Positions 12,481 through 24,382 of a stretch of 64,000 nucleotides of DNA are shown here, piece after piece. How positions within the stretch are numbered: position 1 is the stretch's first letter; each line of letters opens with the position of its first letter. Under the pieces are notes generated by a model. It worked only from the letters and a program-made list of their open reading frames with translations. It had not been told where the DNA came from and did no database searches. Position numbers and translations under genes: made by a program. This stretch comes from Cymodocea nodosa. Its lineage: Eukaryota; Streptophyta; Magnoliopsida; Alismatales; Cymodoceaceae. The DNA lies in assembly GCA_036874045.1 (NCBI GenBank), contig JAZBRI010000008.1:12353001-12417000 (forward strand). Reading direction: 5' to 3'.

Positions 12481-13141
12481 AGTAATAAACAAATGTTTTT
12501 ATAATAAGAATTTTACCACGTGCAAAAATAACAACTTAAGTTTATAACGCTAACCTAACGCGTTGCCTTAGTGTTCAATATAGCAACTCAACGCGTTTAG
12601 TTATGCTAACTTAACGAGTTAAACATGTGCATCTCACGTGATACAATACAACATTAGTAACATATAATTTCACCACGTGTATAACACTAACTTAACGAGT
12701 TCGTCTCTTCTTTTACTCACTAACTTAACGAGTTATCACGTGACCTATTTTAACCTTTAAGCCTCTAACTTAACGAGTTCTCACGTGACCTCTATACAAA
12801 CAAAACTCTAACTTAACGAGTTGTTTAAACGTGCACTATTCATGATACAAAAGATATAACATTAAAACATATCATGCTTTTCAATAAAAACACACGTTAA
12901 CTTAACGTTTAGCTAAATGAGAAATTAATGCAACGAAACGACTAGTTATTAACTTTAGATCCAATACAGACAAGTATTTATATCAGTAAGCTTTTTCTGT
13001 ATTAATTGATGATTTTAATTTCTTTTCACAAGCAATAGTAATTGAGCAAATATGATTATTTTCATTCAGCACACATCATCAAAACAAAAATACCAACACA
13101 TAGGTTTTGCATTATCAAAATACTTGGGTACTAACACTTTG

Positions 13142-14756
13142 AGCATTCACTGCCCACAATCCATTTTGTTGAACGTGCTTGGAGCTCCTTGTCATCCTGC
13201 AATTTATACTGAAATTAAGGCCTTTGGTACCCAAATCTTCTTGGGTCCAGTAATGTTAGTCCTTAAAACATTAAATCTATTGCCTCTTGGCAGCCACATA
13301 TGACCTGATCTTCTTTTGATGGCAAACATAGTGGTGCCATCTCTGTATGATCGAATCATTCCACCACAATATGGTACTTCATGTGGTGTAGCATACCCTA
13401 GGCCATATTTACTTCCATTAGGTCGTTGAGATCCTATAATTTTATTTAGTCCCTTTTGACCTTTAGTAAATTTACATATGTTATTTTTCAGATCAAATAT
13501 TGTGGTTACTAAGTTTTTATTTTCTTCTTTCAATTTACAGTTATCACAATTATATTTATCCAAGTTAGATTTCAGATTTCTATTTTCAACTATAGCTGTT
13601 TCTAATTCAACAAAAGAGTCTTCTAAGCAATTATTTAACCTTTTAATTTCTTTCTTAAATTCTCTACATTTAATATAGAGATTATCTACAGTAGACAAAA
13701 GGCTATTAATATTTATTTCATCATGCTCATCTTCTAAGCTAGAAGAAGAAGTGGAACATGCCTCTTGAGCTACAAAGCACACATTTGCTGCAGCTTCATC
13801 TTCAGAATCAGATGAACTACTTGATGAGCTACTGTCATCCCACGTAGCTTTGAGTGCCATCTTCTTTTTGTCCTTCAATCTCTTCTTCTTATCTGCCTGA
13901 TCCTCTTCTGTCTAAAATGGACAGAAAGTTTGTATGTGTTGCCTTTTGCATTTGAAGCATGTAGGGACAATTCTTTTGGAGGAGTTGGTCTTATTCTTTT
14001 TCTTCATGAACTTTCTAAAGTTCCTTGCCAGCAACATGATCTCTTCATCATCTGAGCTTGGAGCTTCTTCTATTGAAGGAAATGCTATTTCCTTTTTCTT
14101 TTCAGCTTTCTTTTCAACAACTCCTTCCTGCTCTTTCCAGTCCTTCATTTGAACTTCGTGGGCTAGAAGATTGCCCAACAGTTCTTCAACTATGTAATTG
14201 TTGAGATCCTTACAATCTTGGATAGATGTGGATTTCTGTTTCCACTCAACAATTAAGCTCCTCAGGATCTTCTGTACCTATTCATGAGAAGAAAATTCCT
14301 TTCCTAGGCCTTTTAGATTGTTAATAATTTCAGTAAATCTTGAAAATATTTCAGTACTGTTTTCATTATCATCCATTTTAAATAGTTCTAATTTTCTCAG
14401 CATGATACTGATTTTAGTATCCTTTACTTGGCTTGTACCTTTGTGAGTAACTTGAAGGATTTTCCAAGCCTCATGTGCAGACTTACATGTAGATACTTTA
14501 TTATATTGTTCAGCAGTTAGTGCACAATATATGACATTCAGCCCTCTAGCATCCAACTAGATGATTCTCTCATCTTCCTTAAACCAGTTCATAACATCAC
14601 TGGTTGAAAGTGTAGTTCCAAGAACAACAATCTTCCAAAGTTTCACATTAGAACTCCTAAGGAAACACTCCATTCTATTTTTCCAATAATTATAATTGGA
14701 ACCATCAAATAGAGGTGGTCTGTGGATGTTTTGTCTCTCAGCAAATTGAGCCGTAA
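13142..14756 (-). pseudogene. Element A gag and protease active site (broken)
   Basis: This is gag of element A, cut off from the rest of pol by element B. The expected start codon reads ACG instead of ATG (about 14754), as shown by comparison with B gag. The capsid part is 14278-14750, the knuckle region is 13912-14178 and the acidic plus coiled-coil tail is 13204-13878. The knuckle reads CFKCKRQHIQTFC: one glycine is missing, giving CX2CX3HX4C. At 13142-13175 the protease active site reads GSE instead of DSG. Both changes should inactivate the copy. Confidence 0.85.
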
Positions 14757-14791
14757 ATCCAGATGGTTAAATCTTGTAACAGATTAACCAA

Positions 14792-14803
14792 GCTTTGATA
14801 CCA
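14792..14803 (-). promoter_or_regulatory. Primer binding site of element A
   Basis: TGGTATCAAAGC on the minus strand next to the 5' LTR, one base different from the initiator tRNA-Met complement seen in element B. Confidence 0.85.
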
Positions 14804-14805
14804 AT

Positions 14806-16245
14806 TGTTAGGATCGATAGGCCCACTAGAGGGGGGGGTAAATGGTGTAGGTGTGCACTTTATAAATCTTTTCACTTAGATTCGAATGAATCAACAAAAC
14901 AGTGAGATGAGATGTGTTAAATACAAGCAAACCAGAAGAAGAAATTAACACAGTAATTTTTAGGTGGTTCACCAACTTGGCTAGTTCACCCCAAAGATAC
15001 AATTGGGCTTCACTAAGTATACAAATACTTACAACACTTGCTTTCAGGTTGAAGCAAGAACCAACACTTAGAGCTTTCAGGTATAAGCTCAAAAACCAAC
15101 CTTTCTTTCTCGAGCTTTCAGGTTGAAGCTCTCAACCAACAATGAGTTTTCAAGTTGAAACTCACGAACCAACAACTTTGAATTTTCTATCAAAGTTTTG
15201 GCACACAGAACTTTTCTGTAGTGAATCTTCAAGAGTATACTTGACTGTTTGTAGAGTTGAGAGTGTATCTGGAATTAAGTGTAGCTCACTATATAATGTA
15301 TGATCATTCTCTTTATATTCTTCTCTTAAACTTCTCATATTTATACCAAAAGGTATAACGATCATATTTTTCTCTCAATGGATGTATTCTGTAGTACTTG
15401 CAAAATAATCAGACCTAAATATGGTAAGTTAACGTTCTGTCTGATGTTTAGTAAGTAACCTTCCGATTTCCTTTAATTTCGGATGGTTATATGAATAACT
15501 CACTGAAGAGCTTCTATAACTTACTGAACCTTCACTTACATCCTATTATATGTGTCATGTGAGGATTTTAAGTTGCTCATGTGAGGTGTCAAGTGATCGG
15601 AGACTTGTAGTTTTAACTTACTAAAAAAAACTCTTGACTTCGAGATAGTTAACTACAGTAACTCTTCGATTTTTCCTTTTAAGCTTCTGACTGCTATCTC
15701 TTTAATTCTGCACGTGCGTAATAGGATAACTTAAGTTTCAGATAGTTATACCTGTAACTCACTGAAATCCTTCTAATTTCTGATAGTTATCTTTCTAACT
15801 CTCCAAAAAGTCTTTTAAGCTTCTGTTCTAGATTTCTACACGTGGTTAATTGAATAACATAAGTTTCGAATAGTTAGCCTTACTAACTTTTCGATTCTCC
15901 TTGAGCTTTTGGATAGTTAACTTCTTAACTTTCTGATTATTCAACCAATTGCCTTACACAACTCTCTGAAGGCTTTATGATTTCGGATAGTTATTCTTCT
16001 AATTGTTTGACAATTTCTGCTGCTGCTTTAAATTAATTCTTCAGATACTTATTTCTGTAACTCACTGAAGATTAACTTTCTTTTGGATACATAAACATTT
16101 AACTGTAGCTTTATAGCAGCATATTTTGGAATTAACTACAACTTGTTTGTCTACCTTTTGATCTTTTGCTGCACTGACTTATCTATGAAATACAATATGT
16201 TTTCTCACTTAGGTTTTGCATTATCAAAATATTCAAGTACTAACA
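14806..16245 (-). repeat. 5' LTR of element A
   Basis: 1440 bases, TGTTAGGATC...GTACTAACA, clearly related to the B LTRs but diverged and shorter. The U5 part (15040-15180) has the AGGTTGAAGC-type repeats, a TATA-like box is at 15290-15296, and the inverted-motif array is 15440-16080 with CACGTG near 15709 and 15840. Beyond 16245 the sequence changes abruptly to gypsy protease coding. Confidence 0.88.
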
Positions 16246-17726
16246 ATAATCGCCCCTGATGTTGCTAAAAATGGTCTTCCCAAAATTAAAGATGTATCAT
16301 TATTTTTATGCTTAATTTGTTGGGAATCCAAAATTACAATATCAATAGGATATATAAAGTTTTTGAGTTTAATTAAGACATCCTCTATTTTTCCTCTAGG
16401 GTATCTTATACTTCTATCAACTAATTGAATAACCGTACTAGTAGGAGTTAAGCCATCTAATCCTAAGGATGCAAATATATCACTTGGCATAACATTTATA
16501 CCAACACCTAAGTCTATTAAGGTTCTTTCTAGAATGGTATTTCCTATGGTGCATGATATAACAGGGATTCCAGGATCAGATAACTTTTTAGGAATTTTTG
16601 GCAGAAATAAGGAACTACTTTGCTCAGCTAAAAAGATTTTCCTTAAAACTTTTCGCTCTCTTTTCTTAGTACACCAATCCTTAAGAAATTTAGCACAAGG
16701 TGGCATTGTCTGCAATAAGTCTAACAAAGGAATGTTAACTTGTACTTTTTCAAAAATTTCTCTAATTTTTTCTTGTTTTTCAGGAAATGTTTGTTGTAAT
16801 CTTTCAGGATAGGGTGCTAATGATTGTGATTTAAAAGATTCTTTTTCTTTCATTTGATTTGTTTGATCATTTTTAGTCTCATTTTTTGATTTAGACATTT
16901 CTTCATTGATTTTTATATTTTCAGATATTATATTTTCATTATCATTTTGATTTGTGTTCTTACCCATCTTTATATTACTTTCTTTTTGAATTCTTGGTGG
17001 TATATCAGTTCCAGATCTTAGTGTTATACATACATCTTCCAGATTTTCATTACTCTCATGATGTTCTTGTATATCATTTTCGTGATTATGATCTTCAATT
17101 GTTTTTAGTTTTAAAGTACATTCTTTAAATTCTATTGCATTGGTATTCTCTTTTGTCTGTATATCTTGCAAATTATGCAGATCTATAACATTATAATTTT
17201 CATTGTCCTGTTGCATAACTTGTATTTTCATTGTAAACTCGACCAATGCTTTTAGTTTTCTTTCTAGATCATCTAATCTCATTACAATCAATTTTTGATT
17301 GATTTTCATTATAGTTTTTTCAGTTTCGTATATAATATCAATTTTAGGTTCTGAATATGATTCCTTATAGTTTAATTAGTTGACTTCTTGTTGCTGACAC
17401 ATAAAGTGTTCTAGTTTGTCCATGTTTTGCTCTATACTACGCTCCAGTCTATCATACCTATCCCAAACTTCCATGTCTCTCAACATATTACACATTCTAT
17501 ACTGACCATCAGTTGGGTAAACCATAGGATTCTCATACTCGACTCTATTATATTGAAGATAATTCATTTGTTGTTCATGTGATCTAACCATCTGCAAATG
17601 TCTTAATTTCAAACAATCAGAAATGTTGTGACCTTTAGAATTGCAGAATTCACATATGCTAACTATAGGTTTCAGAAATCTTTGAGCATAAACATATGCT
17701 ATATTCTCAATTATAGAAGAAAACAC
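16246..17726 (-). pseudogene. Element D gag zinc knuckle and aspartic protease
   Basis: The reading starts at ATG 17726 with an MFSSIIENIAYVYAQRFLKP block. A perfect knuckle CEFC-x4-H-x4-C follows within about 40 residues, then a charged linker, a KFLKDWC block and a retropepsin with LIDLGVGINVMPSDIF. In this gypsy group the active site reads DLG rather than DSG or DTG. The protease ends in a LILGRPFLATSGA block cut by copia A. One stop near 17373 divides it; otherwise 358 codons are open. No capsid domain lies before the knuckle, and the two other copies (C, K) have the same structure. Confidence 0.82.
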
Positions 17727-17784
17727 ATAATACCCCTCTTGCTATTAAAATGAAACAACACTTACAGTTGCTTAGCTACTCAAT

Positions 17785-17802
17785 TCCCCAGCAATGACGC
17801 TG
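17785..17802 (-). promoter_or_regulatory. Primer binding site of gypsy D
   Basis: Minus-strand CAGCGTCATTGCTGGGGA resembles the TGGCGCCGTTGCCGGGGA site (tRNA-Asp type) common in plant Athila-like elements, with a few changes. It lies 7 bases from the LTR end, the same spacing as in element C. Confidence 0.7.
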
Positions 17803-17809
17803 GAAAACT

Positions 17810-19767
17810 TGTTTGTCTTGTTAACTTCTGTTTGTAACTTAGTTAATTTATCTTTATGCTTATCAGTAATTCCTTTTTAGAAGTCAACAAACCATCTTTC
17901 ACACAAATTAGATATTAATTCCAATTTGTATTTTAACTACAAGTGCACAGTGTATATTGTATTTGTGTGCAAGTACAGGTCGATCCCATAGAGAATTGAG
18001 GAAGAATTGTGTACTGTTTCGTTTTTAATAATGAAATTTATAAATTCGGTAAGCACTCTATTGAGTTATAGCTAACTCAATGAACTAACCTCGTGGAATT
18101 GAAGTAACTCAACGAAACTATCTATCTAGTTTAATACTACTATTTACAAAGGAATTCGGCCAACCATTCGACGGTTCCATAGATTGTAAATAACATCAAT
18201 TAAGCTCTTTAATGCTAGTTAATATTAGATTTATTATTCAACAACACTAACATTCAGATATTTCAAACAGTAATCACTAAAATCTTTAAGTATCAGGAAT
18301 GATTCAATTTTAGTAAATTGTAAAACTATTTTCTATTTTTTAAATTAAATAAGCATGAAACATTCAAAACACTAATAATGATAACATTAATCAAGATATA
18401 AAATAAACAATACAACACTCAAATACTAACTATAAACATAGATAAGTTGTTTTTGGTATTTTTTGTTTTGATATAATCATGAAAATGGGCAAAAGGTGAA
18501 ATGTAAAAGTAATCTCTATCGATAGTAAAAACTTCTGTCACTACATGCAACGCGATTACACTACTGAAAATTTAACCACTTACAATTTTGTCTCCTCTCC
18601 CTATAGAATTGCGAGTCTAGAATTGCAAGTTGATCTCCTCTTCAGAATACTAGCATCAACTCGAAACCAAGGCTAGAAGTTTTACAATCTCCTACGATAT
18701 GAGTCAGTGCTTAGTGAAAATGGCTTCCCTTCCCGCGACACGATCACTCCTCATAGTGGTTGTCAAGCATCGTGTTTGGCTCGAAATCAACCCGACATCA
18801 GGAAAGTATCCTCACAGACCTCTGATGGTTGGTGATTATGGTGGTGGTAGTGATGGTAGTGTGGAACTTTAGGGAACTTCTGTCACTGTTTGCAGTTAGC
18901 ACGATCCTCCTCTGCACACACACTGTCCACACTCTTCATTTTTTTTCTCCTTTTCTTTTATATTTCTTAGTAGTAACTGCTTCTACTTCGATGATCAGTT
19001 GAATTTCCTTCGTTCATATCAACGATGGTGATTTCTTCTTCCTTCCACAAGCAATTTCCTACGTGATATGTGCAATCGTGGTTTTCCTTCGAATGTCTTG
19101 TTTCTGTAACCGCTATAGTGGCATATTAGAAAATAAATGGTCCGTGGAGTTACAGATAACTCAACAGACTTACTTCGTTGATTTAACTATAAAACACGTG
19201 CAATAAAGAAATAAGCCGCTAACATAAGACGTTACCTTAGTGTGTATTCATGTAACTCAACGCATACAGCTATGCTAACTTAACGAGTTAAACATGTGCA
19301 TCTCACGTGATATACTAAAGCATTTAAATTCAACACGTGCATAATTCTATCTTAACAAGTTCAAATATTTCGGACACTTACGAACCTAATTATCTGATGC
19401 TCAAATGCATTTCGGATAGTTAACAGATAACTTACCAAAAATCCACTTAAGTCATGCATTGTAGTTTCAACACGTGAAATCCAGGAAATAATAAAATATT
19501 CTTTAAGCATTTAAAGCATAACCATCCGGTACATTAAACATAACTCTCTGAAATAACAGAAAATTCGGATATTTAGAATTTCATAGCCTGCAATTTACCG
19601 ACAGTTCAAAAATGTACTAAATTAACATTAATTCCCTGGAATTATGCAGATTGTTTCATTAAAGCATATAACAATGCAATTATAATATAATGGCTTAATT
19701 CTCATATGATAAGCTAAATATTATGCAATTAACCATCATTTAACCATTAATATTATGCACTTTTTCA
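17810..19767 (-). repeat. 5' LTR of gypsy D, outer end truncated
   Basis: It begins TGTTTGTCTTG on the plus strand and runs to GCACTTTTTCA at 19767, where the expected last ~10 bases are replaced. It aligns with LTRs I (19889-21293, inverted), J (33859-36080) and C (58626-60456, inverted). A stretch of higher GC at 18690-18840 can be read as an ORF on the opposite strand, also open in the other copies. CACGTG and AACTCAACGA motifs occur at 19140-19480. Confidence 0.85.
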
Positions 19768-21293
19768 GTAATCTAATTTATTATTTTGAAGAAGAACTAG
19801 GTGAAGAATTAATTCTAATACTTTAGAAAGACCAACTAATTAGATCTTAGTTTGCTAAGGGACTAACAAAATTTAAGTATGGGGGAAGTGCTTAGAATGA
19901 AAAAGTGCATAATATTAACGAATTAATGATGGTTAATTGCATAATATTTAGCTTATCATATGAGAATTAAGCCATTATGTTATAATTGCACTATTATATG
20001 CTTTAATGAAAGAATCTACATAATTTTAGGGAATTAGCGTTAATTTAGTACATTTCTGAACTAGCATAATTTCAGGGGTGGTTGGCGGTGTGTGGTAGTG
20101 TGTGTAAAGGTGGAGGACCACGCTAACTGCAGGCGGCATCGGAAGTTCATTGAATCATCCACACCATCACCAACAATTCACCAACATCACCAACATTACC
20201 ATAATCACCAATCATTAGAGGTCTGTGAGGATACTTTTCTGATGTCAGGTCGATTCCGAGCCAAACACGGTGCTTGACAACCATTGTGAGGAGTGATCGC
20301 GTTGCGGGAAGAGAAGCCGTTTTCACCAAGCACCGACTCATATCTTAGGAGATAGTAAAGCTTCTAGCGTTGGTTTCAGGTTGATGCTAGTATGCTGAAG
20401 AGGAGACCATCTTGCAATTATGGACTCGTGATTCTATAGGGAGTGGAGGCAGAATTGTAAGTGATTAAGTTTTCAGTAGTGTAATCGCATAGCATGTAGT
20501 GACAGAAGTATTTACTATTGATAGAGATTTTTACATTTCACCTTTCGCCCATTTTCATGAACATCTCAAAACAAAAATACCAAAAACAACAACTTATCAG
20601 TGTTTATATTTAGTATTTAAGTGTTGTATTATTTGTTTTGTATCGTGATTAAAGTTATCATTGTTAGTATTGTGAATGTTTTATGTTTTCTGATTCAGAA
20701 AATAGAAAATAGTATTATAGTTTACTGAAATCGATTTGTTCTAGATACTTAAAGATTCTAATGGTTACTGTTTGACATATTTGAATGTTAATGTTGCTTA
20801 ATGATAAATCTAATATTAACTAGCATTAAAGGGCTTAATTGATGTTATTTAAAATCTATGGAACCTCCCAATGGTTGGCCGAATTCCTCTATAAATAGTA
20901 GTATTAAACTGGAAAGATAGGCTTGTGGAGTTACCTTAAGTCCACGAGATTAGTCCGTTGAGTTAGCTATAACTCCATGAACTTAGTCCATTGTGTTAAC
21001 TGTAACTCAATGGAGTGATTACTGAACACATTAAGTATAATATAAAAAATGGAGCAGTACAAAATTCTTACTTAATTCTCTGTAGGATCGACCTGTACTT
21101 GCACACAAATACAATATACACTGTGCACTTGCAGTTAAAATACAAATTGGAATTAATATCTAATTTGTGTGAAAGGTTGTTTGTTTACTTCTAAAAAGAA
21201 ATTATTGATATAAGCACAAAAACAAATTAACCAAGTTAAAAACAGAAGTTAACAAATACAAGTTATTTGGTGTTGTTGCCTAGGAACCAAACA
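19768..21293 (+). mobile_element. Gypsy remnant I: 3' tail, polypurine tract and LTR
   Basis: 19780-19888 matches the inverted 3' end of gypsy J just before its LTR. The tract ATTTAAGTATGGGGGAAG (19871-19888) is followed by an LTR from 19889 (TGCTTAGAATG) to about 21293 (CCAAACA). Downstream, 21294-21325 resembles a decayed primer-site region, so this LTR seems to have internal sequence on both sides. The LTR is oriented head to head with that of D, only about 120 bases away, forming a long inverted repeat. It then meets copia F at about 21326. Confidence 0.75.
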
Positions 21294-21325
21294 AGTTCTC
21301 TAGTGCCACCTAAAGCAACCGAACA

Positions 21326-22259
21326 ACACCTTTTGTGAAGAATTAGGCATAGATCATAAGTACTCATTTCCAAGAGCTCCTTCACAAAATGGGATAGTAG
21401 AACATAAAAACAGATCACTTCAGGAAATGTCCAGAACCATGTTAAATGAAAATAAGTTACCCCTATCTCTCTAGGTAGAAGCAGTTTGTACAGCATTTTA
21501 TATTATAAATAGAGTACATCTAAGACCAATTTTGGATAAAACTCCTTATGAGATATGGTATAACAGGGCTCCCAAAATAAGTGATTTAAAACCCTTTGGC
21601 TGCAAGTGTTTTCTTTTAAACACCAAGGAATGTAGAGACAAATTTAGAGCCAAATCAGATGAGGGTATTTTTGTTGGTTATTCCATTAAAAGTAAGGCAT
21701 ATAGAGTATATAACAAATCAACAAAAACCATTGAGAAAACCCTACATGTAAAATTTCATGAAAATTCTCATTTGGATTTTAGACATGCAGAAAGCTTTGA
21801 TTCAAAAATTCTCCTAGAAATGGTACCAAATGATGATGACAAAGAAATTGAGAGATTATCTGACGAAATAAGAAATATAAACTTAAATGATGAAGATTTA
21901 GAAGAAAATAATGTCATACCTATAGAAAATGTGGAACAACATAGAAATTGGCGTTATACTTCATCTCATCCTTTTGATCAGATAATAGGCGATCCTAATC
22001 AAGGAGCTAGGACTAGGTCATTAGTAGTCAACATTTGTGGTGCTTATTCATTTGTTTCCTTACTAGAACCTATGAAAATTGAAGATGCCTTAGGAGATGA
22101 ATTTTGGTATTTAGCTATGCAAGATGAGCTAAATCAATTTATAAGAAATGAGGTATGGGATCTAGTTCCACCACCTGAAAATCAGTCTATAGTAGGAACA
22201 AGGTGGGTATTTAGAACCAAAGTAGATTAGGATGGACATATAGTTAAAAATAAAGCTAG
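21326..22259 (+). pseudogene. Copia F integrase end and RT start (left half)
   Basis: This is plus-strand copia coding: the integrase core from an EELGIDHKYSFPRAPSQNG block (VEHKNR in place of VERKNR), then 21532-22230 open for 232 codons with DKTPYEIWY, FVGYSIKSKAYR and the RT start GTRWVFRTKVD. Stops include the LWAEA block (TGG to TAG, near 21474) and a TAG after KVD (22228). The frame is cut at 22259 by element E and resumes at 33372. The left end of the element is missing. It is most similar to the pol of H. Confidence 0.85.
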
Positions 22260-23879
22260 TGTAGGATCGTATGGCTACATAAGAGGGGGGTGAATTGTGT
22301 ATTTTTAATATTTTTTAAAATATAATTGAAACTTTAAAACTCAAAAACAAGTCGAGACATTGTTTTCATAAAATCATTTTTATTCAAGGTTTCAATTACA
22401 ATATACAATTCAATTCTCCTCAGAAATTGTAGATGCAATTATATTTCGATACCATGTATCATCTAAACAATTTCATAACTACAAATAGAGAAAACTAATT
22501 TGCGGAATTTAAAACTTTTCTCCCTGTTTGAGATCTTTCTTCTTCTTCTTTTTCTTCTTCAGCAATTCTTCAGTGACGAATATCTTGTCTTTTCATGCTT
22601 CACCGAATTTTCTTTCTTCTGATACTTCCAATCATCAGTGACGAAAATCTTACCTTTTTATGCTTCACTGAACTTTCTACCACTAGAGAGATTTTTCCCG
22701 AAGAGGTGTTTTTGATCCCTGAAAAAGATTTTTCTTTTGGTGTGCAGGGATGGTTTGATCCTTGAAAAGATTTTTCGTTTTGTGTGCAAGGATGGTTTGA
22801 TCCTTGAAAAGATTTTTCTTTTTGTGTGCAAGGATAAATTGATCAACGAGAATTCTATGCCTTTTATACTGTATCTTCATTTCATGTATATCCTTCAATT
22901 TTAACCACTACCAGTTTTCCACTTCTCCACGTCTTTTCTTTTTCCTTCATCGAAACACACACGTTCTAACCCACGTTTATATTTCAAATTTTCTTTAATC
23001 ATCAGTCTTGGATCTCTAAAAAATTTTCTGCAAAATAAACTTTCTCGTCCAAAAACTTTTCATCAATGTAATAAGTTGTTACTTTAATGTTAACTAAATG
23101 AGTAACACAAGTATATATATAACTTAACATTTCTAACTTAACGAGTTCCTCATGTGCCATTTCACGTGACAAGTACTGTAGCTAACTCAACGAACTAAGT
23201 CCGTGGTGTTATGCTATCTCAACGAACCATCTCCGTTGTGTTATGATAACTCAACGAACTAGTAATAAACAAATGTTTTTATAATAAGAATTTTACCACG
23301 TGCAAAAATAACAACTTAAGTTTATAACGCTAACCTAACGTGTTGCCTTAGTGTTCAATATAGCAACTTAATGCGTTTAGTTATGTTAACTTAACGAGTT
23401 AAACATGTGCACCTCACGTGATACAATACAACATTCATAACTTATAATTTCACCACATGTATAACACTAACTTAATGAGTTCGTCTCTTCTTTTACTCAC
23501 TAACTTAACGAGTTATCACGTGACCTATTTTAACCTTTAAGCCTCTAACATAACGAGTTCTCACGTGACCTCTATACAAACAAAACTCTAACTTAACGAG
23601 TTGTCTAAACGTGCACTGTTCATGATACAGAAGATATAACATTAAAACATATCATGCTTTTCAATAAAAACACACGTTAACTTAACGTTTAGCTAAATGA
23701 GAAATTAATGCAATGAAACGACTAGTTATTAACTTCAGATCCAATACAGACAAGTATTTATATCAGTAAGCTTTTTCTGTATTAATTGATGATTTTAATT
23801 TCTTTTCACAAGCAATAGTAATTGAGCAAATATGATTATTTTCATTCAGCACACATCATCAAAACAAAAATACTCAGCA
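22260..23879 (-). repeat. 3' LTR of element E
   Basis: 1620 bases. It has a TATA-like run at 23112-23121, a 42-base tandem unit (GATGGTTTGATCCTTGAAAA...) near 22750-22840, and an array of AACTTAACGAGTT and CACGTG motifs from 23120 to 23700. It matches the solo LTR at 11453-13098 and the 5' LTR at 31744-33366. Confidence 0.92.
23112..23121 (-). promoter_or_regulatory. TATA-like run in E 3' LTR
   Basis: TATATATATA in the sense of the element, kept in the 5' LTR (32599-32608) and the solo LTR (12266-12277). It lies about 215 bases before the small sense ORF in all three. Confidence 0.4.
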
Positions 23880-24382
23880 ATCTCCCCCTTTTCGATGATG
23901 ACAAAACCATATTAAATCAATTATGAAATATGTTTAACTCAACAAAGCACCTTTGTTGGGTTAACTTTTAATTCAACAAACTTGTTTGTTGACTTAAGTT
24001 CACTTAAGCTTATTTCTATTGTTTGTGTAAATTTTACCTCTCAAAACTAAAACTCTCAGATGTCAATAATTATATAAGTATCAGTTTTCTAATTATCATC
24101 TATCAGATTACAATAACCATTTAAATAGCATCTTTTTTTATAATATATATATGCAATTAAGATCATAATCATCTTTTTATAATATTTCTCCCCCTTTTTG
24201 TCATTAATTAAAAAGATAATTATAGAGAATATATATATATATATAAGAGATATAATTACAACAACTCTTTCTATAAACAAGAATAATAATTGAACACATT
24301 TAAAGAAAAATGTATTGTTCAATCAATCAAACAAGTAATACAAACATTACATTTTGTATTCAGAAACAAACAAAAACAGTTA
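23880..24382 (-). other. E 3' untranslated region with polypurine tracts
   Basis: On the minus strand an AAAAGGGGGAGAT tract abuts the 3' LTR (23880-23891), and another AAAAAGGGGGAGA lies at about 24186-24199. The rest is AT-rich with a short AT dinucleotide run near 24232. No coding sequence is seen here. A third tract of similar form is at about 27150, upstream of the extra ORF. Confidence 0.65.

Larger units (their letters stand above)
11453..13098 (-). mobile_element. Solo LTR of the element-E copia family, with CATAG duplication
   Basis: 1646 bases from TGTAGGATCG to CCAACA, with no internal region. It matches the LTRs of element E (22260-23879 and 31744-33366) over its length. CATAG flanks it at 11448-11452 and 13099-13103, so it arrived by normal integration and was later reduced by LTR-LTR recombination. 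A TATA-like run is at 12266-12277. A 64-base unit is present about twice at 12339-12480, against once in the E LTRs. One 42-base unit present in E is missing near 11960. Confidence 0.92.
3025..13136 (-). mobile_element. Complete copia element B (Sirevirus-like) with CTTTG target duplication
   Basis: Both LTRs are present (3025-4713 and 9748-13136), each starting TGTTAG and ending TAACA. The five bases CTTTG occur just outside both ends (3020-3024 and 13137-13141), as expected for copia insertion. In minus-strand order the element has 5' LTR, primer site, gag, PR, INT, RT, RNase H, repeated polypurine tracts and 3' LTR. The 5' LTR contains a later solo LTR (11453-13098). Without it the element is about 8.5 kb. 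A hand count over the first ~270 LTR bases gives roughly 5% difference, mostly C/T and G/A changes, so the insertion is not very recent. It is the best-preserved autonomous-type copia structure here. Confidence 0.93.
9748..13136 (-). repeat. 5' LTR of element B, interrupted by a solo LTR
   Basis: LTR sequence runs 9748-11452 and resumes 13104-13136, ending GTACTAACA. It matches 3025-4713 throughout. The interruption is the solo LTR 11453-13098 flanked by CATAG. It carries a TATA-like box at 10215-10220 and its own array of inverted motifs (10360-11310). Confidence 0.92.
1..16245 (-). mobile_element. Copia element A (Sirevirus-like), interrupted by element B
   Basis: Minus-strand Ty1/copia element. 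Its 5' LTR is 14806-16245, gag is 13142-14756, and PR, INT, RT and RNase H run from about 13175 down to 29. The 3' LTR lies beyond the left edge. Element B (3025-13136) sits in its protease codons, and the five bases CTTTG on each side of B (3020-3024 and 13137-13141) show that A continues across the insertion. A itself is inserted in gypsy D: D protease coding resumes at 16246. Coding parts are broken and the protease site is mutated, so the copy is not autonomous. Lineage assignment rests on primer site, gag and LTR features. Confidence 0.85.
16246..19767 (-). mobile_element. Gypsy element D (Athila/Tat-like), host of copia A
   Basis: Minus-strand gypsy 5' part: LTR 17810-19767, primer site 17785-17802, short gag and protease 16246-17726. 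Copia A is inserted in the protease codons at 16245/16246, so the rest of D lies left of the window. The outer end of the LTR is missing about 10 bases where it meets the inverted element I. Confidence 0.85.

Noticed and set aside
16534..16812. Plus-strand ORFs repeated at 16534, 61473 (opposite strand) and 62756
   Set aside because: They are antisense shadows of the conserved gypsy protease region and follow its orientation in each copy.
20092..20277. Plus-strand ORF with many His residues in LTR I
   Set aside because: His codons come from a CAC/CAT-rich stretch; no matching frame is open in the other LTRs on that strand.
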